Source of the DNA: Brettanomyces bruxellensis
Lineage: Eukaryota > Ascomycota > Pichiomycetes > Pichiales > Pichiaceae
NCBI RefSeq assembly: GCF_011074885.1
Contig: NC_054689.1
Span: forward strand, 1,054,001-1,118,000
Reading direction: 5' to 3'
DNA length: 64,000 bases
Part shown: positions 19,157 through 28,251 of the stretch, one piece after another
How the letters are laid out: each line of letters begins with the position of its first letter
Numbering within the stretch: the first letter of the stretch is position 1
Program-made: the position numbers and the translations under genes
Notes under the pieces: generated by a model
Databases searched by the model: none
Told to the model about the DNA's origin: nothing
Seen by the model: the letters and a program-made list of their open reading frames with translations, nothing else

Positions 19157-20275
19157 CTATGGACACAATCTTCTTCCAATTGTAATTATGCTTCTCTTCA
19201 AGTGGCTATCCACCTTTTCGATATTCCAGTAGAATCTGCTTTTACCCGGCTGTGCTTGGTTTCTCTCCTCCAAGAACTGTAAGAATTGATTCACTGATCC
19301 TCCAACCCCAAAATAAATATCTTTGGCAGTAAGTATAGTGAGAGGCATTTCATTGTAAGTCAACTCTAAAAGCATTTCACCCACTATGGGCAGTATTGGA
19401 GGTGAATATATCGTTTCACTCGTAAGAATAAGATTCTTTTGGTCGGGCATTTGCGGAAGAAGTCCGTGAATAATATCAACAAATTTTCTGCACCATGAAC
19501 CGGATACAAAGCAAAGATCTATTTTGGATGATGCCAACCAACTTGTAAACTTTTGTGCCAGCTCCCTGCTAACGTAAATATCATTCTTCTCTGTAGATGA
19601 CCTTTGCTTATCCCCTTGTATCTCTCGAAGTTCATCCAATGTTAATACATCCATACACCAGTTCACTAAAATATTCGGGAGGCTAACTAAACGGAGAACT
19701 TCGATGTTGTAGTCAGAAAGTATAAATCTTACTGGTTGGCACTGTAATTCCTTTTGCCTCCTATATCTAACGATCTTATCAAAAATATAGAGAGATGGTA
19801 GTGATGTTCCGCATCCCAATTCAATGCAGTTAAATGAGCTGTCCAGTGTTAGGCCTTGCTTTTCTAAATCCATCGTATCCAATTTTCTAATCAAATCGTA
19901 CGAACATTCCCAACTTTTTAACCCACCTTCATAAACTCCATGCTTCAAGTCTTCATATGTATCTCCAATCAGTATTTTAAATAGATCATCGTTCGTCCTA
20001 GACTTGAAATCATCCTCCATCATAAGTTGTTGCTTGACGTCAAACAACTCCCGCTTATATATATGTTCATTTTGTGTTGTACCTAACTCAAGTCTTTCAA
20101 AAGTTATTCGGTTTCCAATTAGTCCTTCTAGCAGATCCTTCAAATATGTTACTTTTGGCTCACACTGGACGTTAGTTTCGTCCAAAGGATTTGATTTAGC
20201 CAATTTTACATGTTGTTCTTCGTGAGGTTCTTTATTATTAAGTTCCTCTTCAGTGAATCCAAATGAAAATCCCAT
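19157..20275 (-). CDS. HPM1: Protein-histidine N-methyltransferase Hpm1
   Basis: 372 residues. I chose the ATG at 20275 because it gives the N-terminus MGFSFGFTEEE, which matches yeast Hpm1, whereas the 18-codon extension starts at TTG. It is a seven-beta-strand SAM-dependent methyltransferase: motif I is ELGCGTSLPSL near residue 152, an acidic post-I segment (FILSDYN) follows near 187, and the C-terminal block has DIYFGVGGSVNQFL near 335. Hpm1 methylates His243 of ribosomal protein uL3 in yeast and affects 60S assembly. It is divergently transcribed from COG5 with a 303-bp shared promoter. HPM1 is close to HOS4 in S. cerevisiae. Confidence 0.95.
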   Translation of the reverse strand: MGFSFGFTEEELNNKEPHEEQHVKLAKSNPLDETNVQCEPKVTYLKDLLEGLIGNRITFERLELGTTQNEHIYKRELFDVKQQLMMEDDFKSRTNDDLFKILIGDTYEDLKHGVYEGGLKSWECSYDLIRKLDTMDLEKQGLTLDSSFNCIELGCGTSLPSLYIFDKIVRYRRQKELQCQPVRFILSDYNIEVLRLVSLPNILVNWCMDVLTLDELREIQGDKQRSSTEKNDIYVSRELAQKFTSWLASSKIDLCFVSGSWCRKFVDIIHGLLPQMPDQKNLILTSETIYSPPILPIVGEMLLELTYNEMPLTILTAKDIYFGVGGSVNQFLQFLEERNQAQPGKSRFYWNIEKVDSHLKRSIITIGRRLCP

Positions 20276-20578
20276 TCTATTTATTGTTCTTAACTTCAGA
20301 TGCCTATACAATGCATTAAGAATCCTCAAGTTCCGGTATGAATATCACTTGGAATGTTCAATTAATCAAGGTCGTTTAATTATTTCAGTCCAATTAAATC
20401 ATGATCTAAATTTTTTTTCCCCCTGTTATATTTTTCTCCCTAACATCTGTACCCTAACCCTAACGAAAATTATCTGAATATATCCTTAGAAAAACAAGCA
20501 CTTCAAATGTGACTAACGGATACGCTGTCAATTCCTTTGATATCTGAATTAAGTTTGCGTGGCACTTTTATTGTTGAC
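20276..20578. promoter_or_regulatory. Divergent HPM1/COG5 promoter with three CCCTAA motifs
   Basis: The 303-bp interval between the two divergent ATGs contains CCCTAA at 20438-20443, 20452-20457 and 20458-20463; the last two form the tandem ACCCTAACCCTAAC at 20451-20464. This is the core bound by the telomere-repeat factor Tbf1 in ascomycete promoters (consensus ARCCCTAA, known from other yeasts). Three copies within 26 bp suggest a real element; the factor is inferred. Confidence 0.5.
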
Positions 20579-21742
20579 ATGACTGCAACTCAAGATCTTT
20601 CTGATTACGAGACCTACACTGATGAGTCCTTTGTTCCAGTTGAATTTGCCAATGGATTGGTAGTTTCAACCAATGATCCCGAAACAACGAACATAGACAT
20701 CTTAACCTCTTTGAAAAGACTTAAGTTTGATTTACGAGATCTTAATAAAAAGATAAAAAAAAGTATAGATGTGAACTATGAGAGTTTAATTGAAGAGTTT
20801 GAAAATTTAGAAAAGTTATCCTCTACAGTTAATGAAATCAATCCAGCCCTGTCACATTTGAATTCTTCATACATGCGACTCCAAAAGGAAATTGTCGATC
20901 CATATTCAGAATGTGTAAAGTTACATTTAGCATTGAAGAAAATTCATCAAACATCTACATTAATACGCTCCTCGTTGTACTTTATAGCACTGATTACAAA
21001 GATTGAGATGATAGACAGTTCAGATCATTCTTTACGCGCTGATAATTATGGGAATCTAGAGTTAATATCAGAGCACCTTTTTAAATTGAAGCAGTACATA
21101 TCCGGTACACCATATCCACGAACTTTGAAAATAGTACGTGACTATGAACTATTCCAATCTTCACTTGTTTCTCATTGTGTCAATATTGGTTCAGCCTATC
21201 TTAAGGGCCTAACTCCAAGAGAGTACAATGACCAAGGGGTATTAAATGTTGCGAAGAGTCTTATGTACATTTCACCATCAACATTGTATAACAGACTTCA
21301 AGAGGTAATGACAAAATTATCATCCAGGTCTATTAATCTGATATCACGGAACTTTAACAATGTGAATGTTCTTGAAAATGTCTTTCGCCAGGTTTCAATG
21401 GATGCTAAAATGCTAACAAGCATGCAAAATGTGCTCGAAAGTAATAAGTGGATAGAGGATGATGAAAGTTCTGCTTCCAATATGTGGAATCAAATCCAGA
21501 AGTTTTTAGATTTGAATGCACCATTATGCACAATTTTTTGGAGAGATATCGCAACTGGCATTGAGCCAAGACTAAAGGCCATCATACAAAAGGGTGGTCC
21601 AATCGCCAGAAATTTGAAAGATTCTAAAGAAAGTATCAAGCAAACGGTGAAAAATTCTGTTTCAGATTCACTAGGTAAGACCGATGATGGAGACAGTATG
21701 GAATTAACGATCATGCTCAATAGTGTAAGAAGCCTAGATTAA
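20579..21742 (+). CDS. COG5: Conserved oligomeric Golgi complex subunit 5
   Basis: 387 residues from the ATG at 20579; the upstream open stretch begins at TTG. The length is close to yeast Cog5 (about 400), far shorter than the metazoan protein. The N-terminal region after a short acidic leader is helical with heptad character (KRLKFDLRDLNKKIKKSI, then IEEFENLEKLSSTVNEI), typical of the COG/exocyst (CATCHR) N-terminal coiled coil. The rest is all-helical. COG tethers intra-Golgi retrograde vesicles. COG5 lies two genes from MSG5 on S. cerevisiae chromosome XIV, and an MSG5-like gene is in this window. Assignment rests on the N-terminal similarity, length and synteny, as the family has no catalytic motif. 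Confidence 0.84.
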   Translation: MTATQDLSDYETYTDESFVPVEFANGLVVSTNDPETTNIDILTSLKRLKFDLRDLNKKIKKSIDVNYESLIEEFENLEKLSSTVNEINPALSHLNSSYMRLQKEIVDPYSECVKLHLALKKIHQTSTLIRSSLYFIALITKIEMIDSSDHSLRADNYGNLELISEHLFKLKQYISGTPYPRTLKIVRDYELFQSSLVSHCVNIGSAYLKGLTPREYNDQGVLNVAKSLMYISPSTLYNRLQEVMTKLSSRSINLISRNFNNVNVLENVFRQVSMDAKMLTSMQNVLESNKWIEDDESSASNMWNQIQKFLDLNAPLCTIFWRDIATGIEPRLKAIIQKGGPIARNLKDSKESIKQTVKNSVSDSLGKTDDGDSMELTIMLNSVRSLD

Positions 21743-21796
21743 CGTTTTGTACACTAAATAATGTTTTCTTAGTAAAGAATTATATTATATGATATA

Positions 21797-22707
21797 TTAT
21801 TCCGTGCGAAAACGGACTTGTTGTGTTTTCATGCTTTTTTTGTGCTTGCGTCCACCTCTTGTTCTAGGTCTTTTGGCTCTTTTTCCTGTGGTAAATTGCC
21901 TATTGAAAGTATTGTGCGATCTTTGAGCAATATCCCTTCTGTTTCGGAAAGCTGACTTAGCTACAATCTGTTTTTTCTTTAGCTTCAAGGCATACTTTCT
22001 TCTTTCTTCTTTAATTGCTTTCGCTTTAATTTTTGCAATTCGCTTCTTCTTGCCAGGCCTACTTTTGTGCTTCTTTTCCAATCTTAGCTTTTCGATTTTT
22101 AACTCCTCGTCAACTTTTTTGTTATAAGATACAAGATCTATCAATCTATAGCTATTCGTTGTGTGGCTTACTAATGTTTTCCGAAACCTGTCTATGATAC
22201 TCTCACCTGAAACTGCACAAAGTTGAATCCTATTCATTGTATCATCATCTATATTGGCAAAATAATACGATTTTGGTCTATGCTGCTCATGAATCGCTTT
22301 TTCAAACGCATCTTCGATTAAATCAGCGCTAAGTGTATTTTCCGCTAGATTCACTTTCACAAGCCCACCTGATGATTTGCTATCATTACAAACTGTTGGG
22401 TCTGTCGAAAACATGGGAAATAATTCTGTCCCATTTGATTTCTTTTCATCTGGATCTGTGCTTTCTTCTCCAGTTTCCTCTTCCTTCTCTTCTTCCTTCG
22501 CTATATCAACAATATCGTAAGCAAATCCGCCTGAAATTTCTTCCAAATTTGTTGAGTCATCGTTTGGCTCTTGCCCTTCATCACTGGAGCTGTTGTTAAA
22601 TAAATCAGCTCTCGAAACACTGCAGAAAGAGCTACTAGTTAGTATGAAAAATGAATATGAAGCCCAGTATGTTAGGAGAGAAAAACTTACACGACGAAGT
22701 CCGACAT
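21797..22707 (-). CDS. Spliced gene for a basic nucleolar-type protein (DUF2011/YCR016W-like)
   Basis: Two exons: 22691-22707 and 21797-22619, joined across a 71-bp intron, giving 279 residues. Exon 1 encodes only MSDFV plus two bases. The long frame seen upstream of exon 2 on the genome is intron sequence read through. After an acidic stretch (EEEKEEETGEES) comes a block with LFPMFSTDPTV, VKVNLAENTLS and RPKSYYFANIDDD. The C-terminal half is very basic (KKHKSRPGKKKRIAK, then KRAKRPRTRGGRKHKK). This order resembles, from memory, the fungal DUF2011 family that includes the nucleolar yeast protein YCR016W, whose role is undefined; ribosome biogenesis is a reasonable inference. It is convergent with COG5, with 54 bp between the stops. 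Confidence 0.72.
22620..22690 (-). other. Spliceosomal intron, 71 bp
   Basis: On the minus strand it begins GTAAGT (22690 downward), has an exact TACTAAC branch site at 22638-22644 and ends TTTCTGCAG at 22620. Splicing joins codon 6 (GT plus T) in frame with exon 2. An AG only two bases after the branch site is too close to be used. All three signals agree. Confidence 0.9.
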
Positions 22708-23261
22708 GTTTCTCGCTACAAGTAGTAGTAGTTCGAATGTTAAGTCCGGTTAGTCTTGTTTTGTTGTATATAGCAAGATATATATCACAGGTGATAATTG
22801 GTGATAATAGAGACAAAAGAAAGCTCAAAGAAAATAAATGCAAGATGATGACAAGGTCCAAAAAATTTTCCCTACTCTCAATTAACAAACCCACAGGGCC
22901 TAGGTGCGTGCGTTGCAATATAATTCATTTCTTATTCACACGATAGTTAAATTCAACTACAGCATACGGAAATGTTCAGTTATGGAATAATAAATAATAA
23001 ATAAGATAAATAGAAAATGATGCTGCAGTATAGGTTGCGAAACTGCAGTTGTGGACTATCTTCTGATTCCTAGCTTCTCTGCACTCTGAATAGGTAAATT
23101 GACATCATACTCCTTTCTTCCATCTGATGCATTATACAGTCGCACAAAGTGATGAGTTCCATCCAGAAATTCAGGCAGGTGTCAGTTTGTTGCGCAAAAG
23201 CCAAATATGTATTGCAATATGTATGCTCATAGTATAGTCATTGATCCGATCTTCATCGGCA
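22708..23261. other. Spacer between the spliced gene and the complex I subunit gene
   Basis: 554 bp with the promoter of the spliced gene and the 3' region of the complex I gene, both on the minus strand. No gene is recognisable; the plus-strand frames here are short or antisense to the neighbouring genes. Confidence 0.35.
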
Positions 23262-23942
23262 TTATCTGTAACGTGCGTCTGCATTCAGAGCGTACTGAAT
23301 CTCCTGCTCCCACTTGTCACCATTGGCAAGTAATTTTTCCTTGTTGTAAAGCAATTCCTCGTGATCCTCAGTTGAAAACTCAATGTTTGGTGTCTCGACG
23401 ATGGCATCAACAGGACAACTTTCTTGACAGTAGCCACAGTATATACATTTTGTCATATCAATATCATACTTGTATGTTCTTCTTTGACCATCCGCCCTTT
23501 CCTCAGCTTCAATTGTGATTGCCTGAGCTGGACAAATGGCTTCACAAAGCTTGCATGCAATGCATCTCTCTTCTCCAGTAGGATACCTTCTTAATGCATG
23601 CTCTCCTCTATATCTTGGTGAAAGTGGACCCTTTTCAAATGGATAGTATATTGTGTATGGTGCTCTGAAGAACATCTCTAGTACAACCCACATACCTCTG
23701 AACATCTCTGAAAGCAAAAACCATTTTGTAGCCTTGGAGACTGCACCCTCTTTAGACTCTTCCCATGTTTTAGGTCTTGGTAGTCTAAATCCTGATGGCC
23801 ATGTGGCTTGCTCTGTACCTGCTGTAGTAGCCAAAGATTGCAATGCAATCCTTGCTGTCGAAAAGTTGCATGATTTGATGGCCAATGAGCTGCCAGCTCG
23901 AAGTGTTGCGATCCGATAAGCTGGTCTGAATGCAAACATCAT
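23262..23942 (-). CDS. NUIM: NADH:ubiquinone oxidoreductase (complex I) 23-kDa subunit, NDUFS8/TYKY
   Basis: 226 residues from the ATG at 23942 (the open frame above begins with GTG). The N-terminus is a mitochondrial presequence rich in Arg, Ala and Ser ([17 protein letters not shown]). Two ferredoxin-type 4Fe-4S motifs are intact, [12 protein letters not shown] and [12 protein letters not shown], each C-x2-C-x2-C-x3-[13 protein letters not shown] and [16 protein letters not shown] sequences are hallmarks of this subunit. It carries clusters N6a and N6b in the matrix arm, passing electrons toward ubiquinone. Complex I is absent from S. cerevisiae and its relatives, so this gene places the organism outside that family. 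It is divergent from RIM1, another mitochondrial gene, with a 544-bp shared upstream region. Confidence 0.96.
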   Translation of the reverse strand: MMFAFRPAYRIATLRAGSSLAIKSCNFSTARIALQSLATTAGTEQATWPSGFRLPRPKTWEESKEGAVSKATKWFLLSEMFRGMWVVLEMFFRAPYTIYYPFEKGPLSPRYRGEHALRRYPTGEERCIACKLCEAICPAQAITIEAEERADGQRRTYKYDIDMTKCIYCGYCQESCPVDAIVETPNIEFSTEDHEELLYNKEKLLANGDKWEQEIQYALNADARYR

Positions 23943-24486
23943 AATATTTTTCCCCCTCTTTATAAGTTTATTCACTGCCTTTTTCCTCCTTTCCCAGATA
24001 TTAAATTAATGATGCTTGGTTATATTCAACGAAGATGATCGTTAGCTAATTTGCATTGAGTTAATTGAACATGTTGATTTTTTTTTATCTCATTTTTATT
24101 CGTTTGCAATCCACCGCTCCCTGATTTTTTTGTATTCCGGTTCTAAATTTTTATGCCTCCCCAAGTAATAAATATATTTTCTTCTTACCGTCTGCCACTT
24201 GCAAGCCAAACAAGCAATGAAAATTTATTTGTTTTGCTATTATGTCCTTATTTTTATTGAGTTAAAAGCATAGAAAACAGACGCGTCGTTTTTTTTTCTT
24301 TTATTTCTTCCTTTTTCTTGAAGTTAATGAAAAGTAATAAAAAAAAGACGCGCTCAAAACGACACAAGAAGTATCCCCTCATATCTCACCTCAAGTATTT
24401 ACTTGCATTTTCTAGTACATCTATACTCAAGCAATTATCAATCAACTAAAGGTTCAATTTGAATATTTCATCAATTATTAATCACA
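23943..24486. other. Divergent promoter region, complex I subunit / RIM1
   Basis: 544 bp between divergent ATGs. It contains T-runs near 24076 and 24291-24298, an ACGCGT element (separate entry) and a related GACGCGCT at about 24347-24354. No gene is present. Confidence 0.45.
24281..24286 (+). promoter_or_regulatory. MluI cell-cycle box (ACGCGT) upstream of RIM1
   Basis: A perfect ACGCGT 201 bp before the RIM1 ATG, with a near match (GACGCGCT) about 65 bp further on. ACGCGT is the binding core of MBF (Mbp1/Swi6), which drives G1/S expression of DNA replication genes in yeasts, so it suits a single-strand binding protein gene. Its use in this organism is inference. Confidence 0.5.
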
Positions 24487-24888
24487 ATGTTAAGACAATC
24501 AGTCAGAGCTTTCTCGACTTCCGCCGTCTCAAAGATGGCACGTATGTCTCTTATTGGTACAATTGGTACAGATCTCGAAAAGAAGACGACAAGTTCTGGT
24601 AAAGAGTTTATCAGATATGCTGTTGCCGTCAATTCAAAATCCAAGGATGATGAGACCTCCTGGTATAATGTTGCTTGCTTTTTTCCTGCCCAGATTAACT
24701 TTATGACAACATATCTTGGAAAGGGTGCCAAGATTTTCCTCGAAGCAGACGCTTCAAACACAAGCTATGAGAAGCAGGATGGTAGCAGAGCTAGATCGCT
24801 TATGCTATTTCAGACAAGTGTTGAAGCTATTAAGTTCCCAAAAAGACCCGAAGAAGACGGTGGGGCTCCAACCCAGCAGCAGCAATGA
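24487..24888 (+). CDS. RIM1: Mitochondrial single-stranded DNA-binding protein
   Basis: 133 residues from the ATG at 24487. A short presequence (MLRQSVRAFSTSAVSKMARM) leads into a bacterial-type SSB OB-fold: SLIGTIGTDLEKKTTSSGKE near 21-40, then FIRYAVAVNS, SWYNVACFF and YLGKGAKIFLEADAS. The acidic, Gln-rich tail is short. Length and layout match S. cerevisiae Rim1 (135 residues), which is required for mitochondrial DNA replication. The S. cerevisiae gene has an intron; this one has none. It shares its upstream region with a nuclear gene for a complex I subunit. Confidence 0.96.
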   Translation: MLRQSVRAFSTSAVSKMARMSLIGTIGTDLEKKTTSSGKEFIRYAVAVNSKSKDDETSWYNVACFFPAQINFMTTYLGKGAKIFLEADASNTSYEKQDGSRARSLMLFQTSVEAIKFPKRPEEDGGAPTQQQQ

Positions 24889-25659
24889 ATGCTTCATTTG
24901 AAGAGTGGGTGAGTGTTTTTTGACTTTAAAGCCAACAACTAAATGATAGCTCATTTATTTGTTTTCGCCTTATACTATTTTGTTGTTTTTTATTATGTTG
25001 ATATCTTATGTCAAAGTGCATTATTCTCTCTTCCATAAGCTTGTTTAAGTTTTACGAGTGTTTGTTAGCTGCTTTTTGTCTGTTTTTACAACCTCCCCCT
25101 TTTTCCACAAATTCTGTGCGATTGTGTTTGTACAAGTGTTATTTCTTTTTCTTTACATCTAAAACATGTACTTAGTTTGAATAAGTTAATTTTCAGTCTA
25201 TTTTTTACTTGTATACCTGTATTATATAAACGATGTTTTTGCTTACTGCCTTGCAATATTACGTTAAGCGAGTGTTTCAGGTTTTTTATTTCAATAATTG
25301 AACTACATTTTCACATCGTTACGAGGTATGATGGTATCCTCGTTACAGGATCTGTTTGTAATAATTGTGTACACTATATGTTGGATAATGTTAGAAAAGA
25401 ATACGGAAAATATGCGTGCCACTGCTGCATGCGTTTGCAATTTATCCAAATGGGAAGACAATTTGACCCAAAGTAGACATAATTTAGTACCAAAAAAGTT
25501 TAGCCCTCTCGAAACAAGAAAAAAATAAAAAATGAAATAGGAATTAAAAGCAAGACAAGAAAAAACGCCGAATGAAAAAGAAGAAAAGTTAGGGTGGGAA
25601 AAACTAATTCTTTCATATTTGCATCAATGTGTCTATGATCAGTCGAAGCGATTTTCCTC
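24889..25659. other. Intergenic region between convergent RIM1 and STE3
   Basis: 771 bp of AT-rich DNA with T-rich 3'-processing-type sequence. Open frames at 25177-25476 and 25298-25528 overlap each other in different frames and show no family features, so I treat the stretch as noncoding. Confidence 0.4.
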
Positions 25660-26928
25660 TCATGGGGACGATATATATTTATCATAGTTGGCTTCCAAAT
25701 CATGCAGTCCGTTTTCTTCCTTTAACTGTTCCTCCTCTTCTTTTAATACGTTCAGGAGGTCTGGATCATTATATAGATCAAACTCTGCATCTTCGGTTTG
25801 CGGAGCAACGGTTTCAGATGGGGAACTCGTTTCACTATAGTTCAGATTTGTGGATAGATCTTCTTTTTTCTCAAATGCGTCCAAATTACTTGTGCCTGCC
25901 ACAAATGTAGTTGCAGTAGACTTTGCTGGAGAACTAAGTGTGAAATGCCTCGTAATATAATTTTCTTTTGCTTTTTCGTCGCATTTCCTTTTCCATTTTC
26001 GGCCAGTTGACACAATATGGTAGCCATAAGGAAGCTTTTCCAAAACATTGGTGTACATTTCCATTGCATCCTTGCCTGTTCCAAATGCCAAAAAGCCAAT
26101 AAATGAGCAGCATATGAACACCCATTTAATAATATCTAATGAACTTTCATGAGCAAAGCGAAGAACCATTTGGGAAAACATCTTAGAGTGATATTGCGAG
26201 GAATAGAATTCAGCATCGTTTTCCCTAAGTTGTAGGCCTAAATATAAGCACGTTAATATAAGAATTGCAAGAAGGGTAAGGCAAAAGAGTAGCAACCTCA
26301 TAAACTTTCTCATTGACATGCCTGAATTTGTGCACACCAATATGTTTTTAGCAGTTTTTCTTTTTCTGAAGAAAAGAATCACTGTTCCTACCGTAAGACA
26401 AACATCTAAAAAGCACCAAAAGAAAATCCAGAAAAAGAACACTAAAATTGAAACACCATCCTTACTCATAGCTATTGTGCATCCATCCATTTGATATATG
26501 GAATATCTTTGAGATATTGCCGCTTGACTGGCTGCCATAATGATCAATGGAAATATGATAGAACAAAATACTTCAATTCCTATTCTTGTTTTCACATGAG
26601 AAAACCACCATATAGTGGCTTTGTTCACCATAAAAATTAGAAACAAATTAAGTAAAATGCAGAAAAGTGTGCTATAGCATCCGACAAATGCTATTGTTTC
26701 CACTCTAATCATGATGTCACACCACCCTTTACCATTCCAAGCTGTGAGATAATTGTCCCCTCCCCAAACCGAAACGTCAACGAGTCCTTTGAGATTCATT
26801 AATTCGAACAGCAGAAGAAGTACAACTGCAGGTAAATTTCTGTTACTGATATGCCAAGCAATCGGTGCAATATTTAAAGCCAAGCAAATAGCTTGAAGAG
26901 CAATAAATGCTGCTCGTAAGCAAGCCAT
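25660..26928 (-). CDS. STE3: a-factor-type mating pheromone receptor (GPCR)
   Basis: 422 residues from the ATG at 26928. Seven hydrophobic spans fill the first 290 residues, starting directly at the N-terminus, as expected for the short extracellular tail of class-D Ste3 receptors. Family-like blocks include NRNLPAVVLLLLFELMNL near 30-47, a Trp-rich second extracellular segment (VSVWGGDNYLTAWNGKGWCDI) with RVE at its end, and the third span followed by WWFSHVKTR. The cytoplasmic tail of about 130 residues is Ser/Thr/Glu-rich, suited to phosphorylation and endocytosis. It binds the lipidated a-type pheromone and signals through the mating G protein. In S. cerevisiae it is made only in alpha cells; the sequence cannot tell whether that holds here. 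Confidence 0.92.
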   Translation of the reverse strand: MACLRAAFIALQAICLALNIAPIAWHISNRNLPAVVLLLLFELMNLKGLVDVSVWGGDNYLTAWNGKGWCDIMIRVETIAFVGCYSTLFCILLNLFLIFMVNKATIWWFSHVKTRIGIEVFCSIIFPLIIMAASQAAISQRYSIYQMDGCTIAMSKDGVSILVFFFWIFFWCFLDVCLTVGTVILFFRKRKTAKNILVCTNSGMSMRKFMRLLLFCLTLLAILILTCLYLGLQLRENDAEFYSSQYHSKMFSQMVLRFAHESSLDIIKWVFICCSFIGFLAFGTGKDAMEMYTNVLEKLPYGYHIVSTGRKWKRKCDEKAKENYITRHFTLSSPAKSTATTFVAGTSNLDAFEKKEDLSTNLNYSETSSPSETVAPQTEDAEFDLYNDPDLLNVLKEEEEQLKEENGLHDLEANYDKYISSP

Positions 26929-27229
26929 GGTTTTCTATGTTCTGTCTTATTCCGTTTTAGATATTCTTTATATCGGAATCCTTTTAAGGATGTCTTGGCT
27001 TTTGTGGCTTAGTCAACTTTAAAATTGTCATTTTAGTTGAATATATATGAAATAAGATTTCTTATCAAAAATTTGAAACTGAAAATATATCAAACATCTT
27101 ATTCTCTAGAAAAGTTGTTAAAACTGTTTGAAGTGAGTCCCTTTGAAGGCCAAAATAAGTAATAAAAAATTCTCCAACGATTATCCAGACTAAAATCCCT
27201 CTTTACCAATCAACAATTATTAGGCACTA
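26929..27229. other. STE3 promoter
   Basis: 301 bp upstream of STE3 and downstream of the spliced membrane-protein gene. It is AT-rich and contains TTTGAAACTG near 27070, one mismatch from the TGAAACA pheromone-response core. That is weak evidence for pheromone regulation. Confidence 0.25.
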
Positions 27230-27781
27230 TTAATTGTTTCTGACTATTAGGTATATCATCCCAAACATCATAGCTTCAAAGCATAATAGCAAGATGCATC
27301 CTAAGCTCCAATGATCTAGTTGAGATTGAATTTTGATATGACTTCTATAATATTTTTCCACTTGTAGAATATTTAATGCACCGGTTGTCGAATTTTCCTG
27401 AGCGTAGAATATATCTGGCTGCCCCATTTCGCTTCCAGTAAAATCAGGCAAGTTTTCAATTTCCCTATCACCACTGAAAAATGAAGTAATTATGTTGCAG
27501 ACTTTCATTATTGGAAATGTTAATAGCACTGGAGGGAAAATTAGTCCGCTGATCAGAATCTTGAATATATCAATTCCGCGTTAGTATGTTCTTTCTTTCT
27601 TTCTTTTTTTTGTCCCGCGATTCTTTAATAACATCGACACTAGTAGAGAGGATACTGTACTTACCGTCCAGGAATACCGAAGAAACTTCTTTATCGTATT
27701 GCAACTTCTACAGTTACACAAGTAATGGCTAATGTGTGCCGTTTTAACTTCTGGAACAAATGTTGAAATTTTGAGTCTCAT
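27230..27781 (-). CDS. Spliced gene for a small two-span membrane protein, unknown family
   Basis: Two exons, 27665-27781 and 27230-27559, joined across a 105-bp intron, giving 148 residues from the ATG at 27781. Exon 1 encodes 39 residues including HYLCNCRSC, a Cys-rich cluster. Exon 2 opens with a hydrophobic segment (ILISGLIFPPVLLTFPI) that only becomes complete after splicing; this, with the phase-0 junction, supports the model. A polar loop of about 60 residues follows, then a second span (LGCILLLCFEAMMFGMIYLI) and a short basic end (VRNN). The layout suits a small ER or other endomembrane protein with a cytosolic Cys cluster. I do not recognise it. It lies between STE3 and SGF11, all on the minus strand. 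Confidence 0.65.
27560..27664 (-). other. Spliceosomal intron, 105 bp
   Basis: On the minus strand it starts GTAAGT (27664), has an exact TACTAAC at 27580-27586 and ends TTCAAG at 27560. The next AG (ATCAG, 11 bases on) would shift the frame, so the AAG acceptor is the one that keeps it open. The intron contains a CTTT/AAAG microsatellite near 27591-27604. Confidence 0.8.
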
Positions 27782-28251
27782 TTTTGTCCGAAGTCAATTG
27801 GCACCTTTAATCAGATCAAAAAAAATTAGGGGATTCAAAAATGTTTTGGTATATTCAATTTCTGTATAGTATTAAATATGCTTCTTCATATATAATTTGA
27901 GTATATATTACATCGATAGTATTTATATTAGTATTTTAAGCAATATGTTTCACGAACGTTGCTGTATCAAATGGTCTAGGAATTCAGCCTCCGATCTACA
28001 ATTTATTTCCTTTTTAGGCTATTCCAATGCGAGACGAACAGATTTCACCCTTTCTCTCACCAGTTGATCTGTTTGTCGGAGTCTGACTGAAACACTATTG
28101 AAATTTCGTAATAATAGTCCAAATATGCTTAAAACTCATTCCAACCGTACAGTATCAATAAGACATAAATGTAGATGCAAAAAGCCTTCTATCGAAAAAA
28201 TTCTCAACAATGCGAAGAAGCGCTTGCATTATCGCCATAATAGCAGCCTTG
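27782..28251. other. Spacer between the spliced membrane-protein gene and SGF11
   Basis: 470 bp, AT-rich, holding the promoter of the spliced gene and the SGF11 3' end. A 70-codon minus frame at 28155-28367 overlaps SGF11 out of frame and is a shadow. Confidence 0.4.

Noticed and set aside
22719..22918. Hydrophobic N-terminus of the long minus-strand frame ending at 21797
   Set aside because: It lies upstream of a short exon, across an intron with GTAAGT, TACTAAC and CAG signals. It is not part of the protein.
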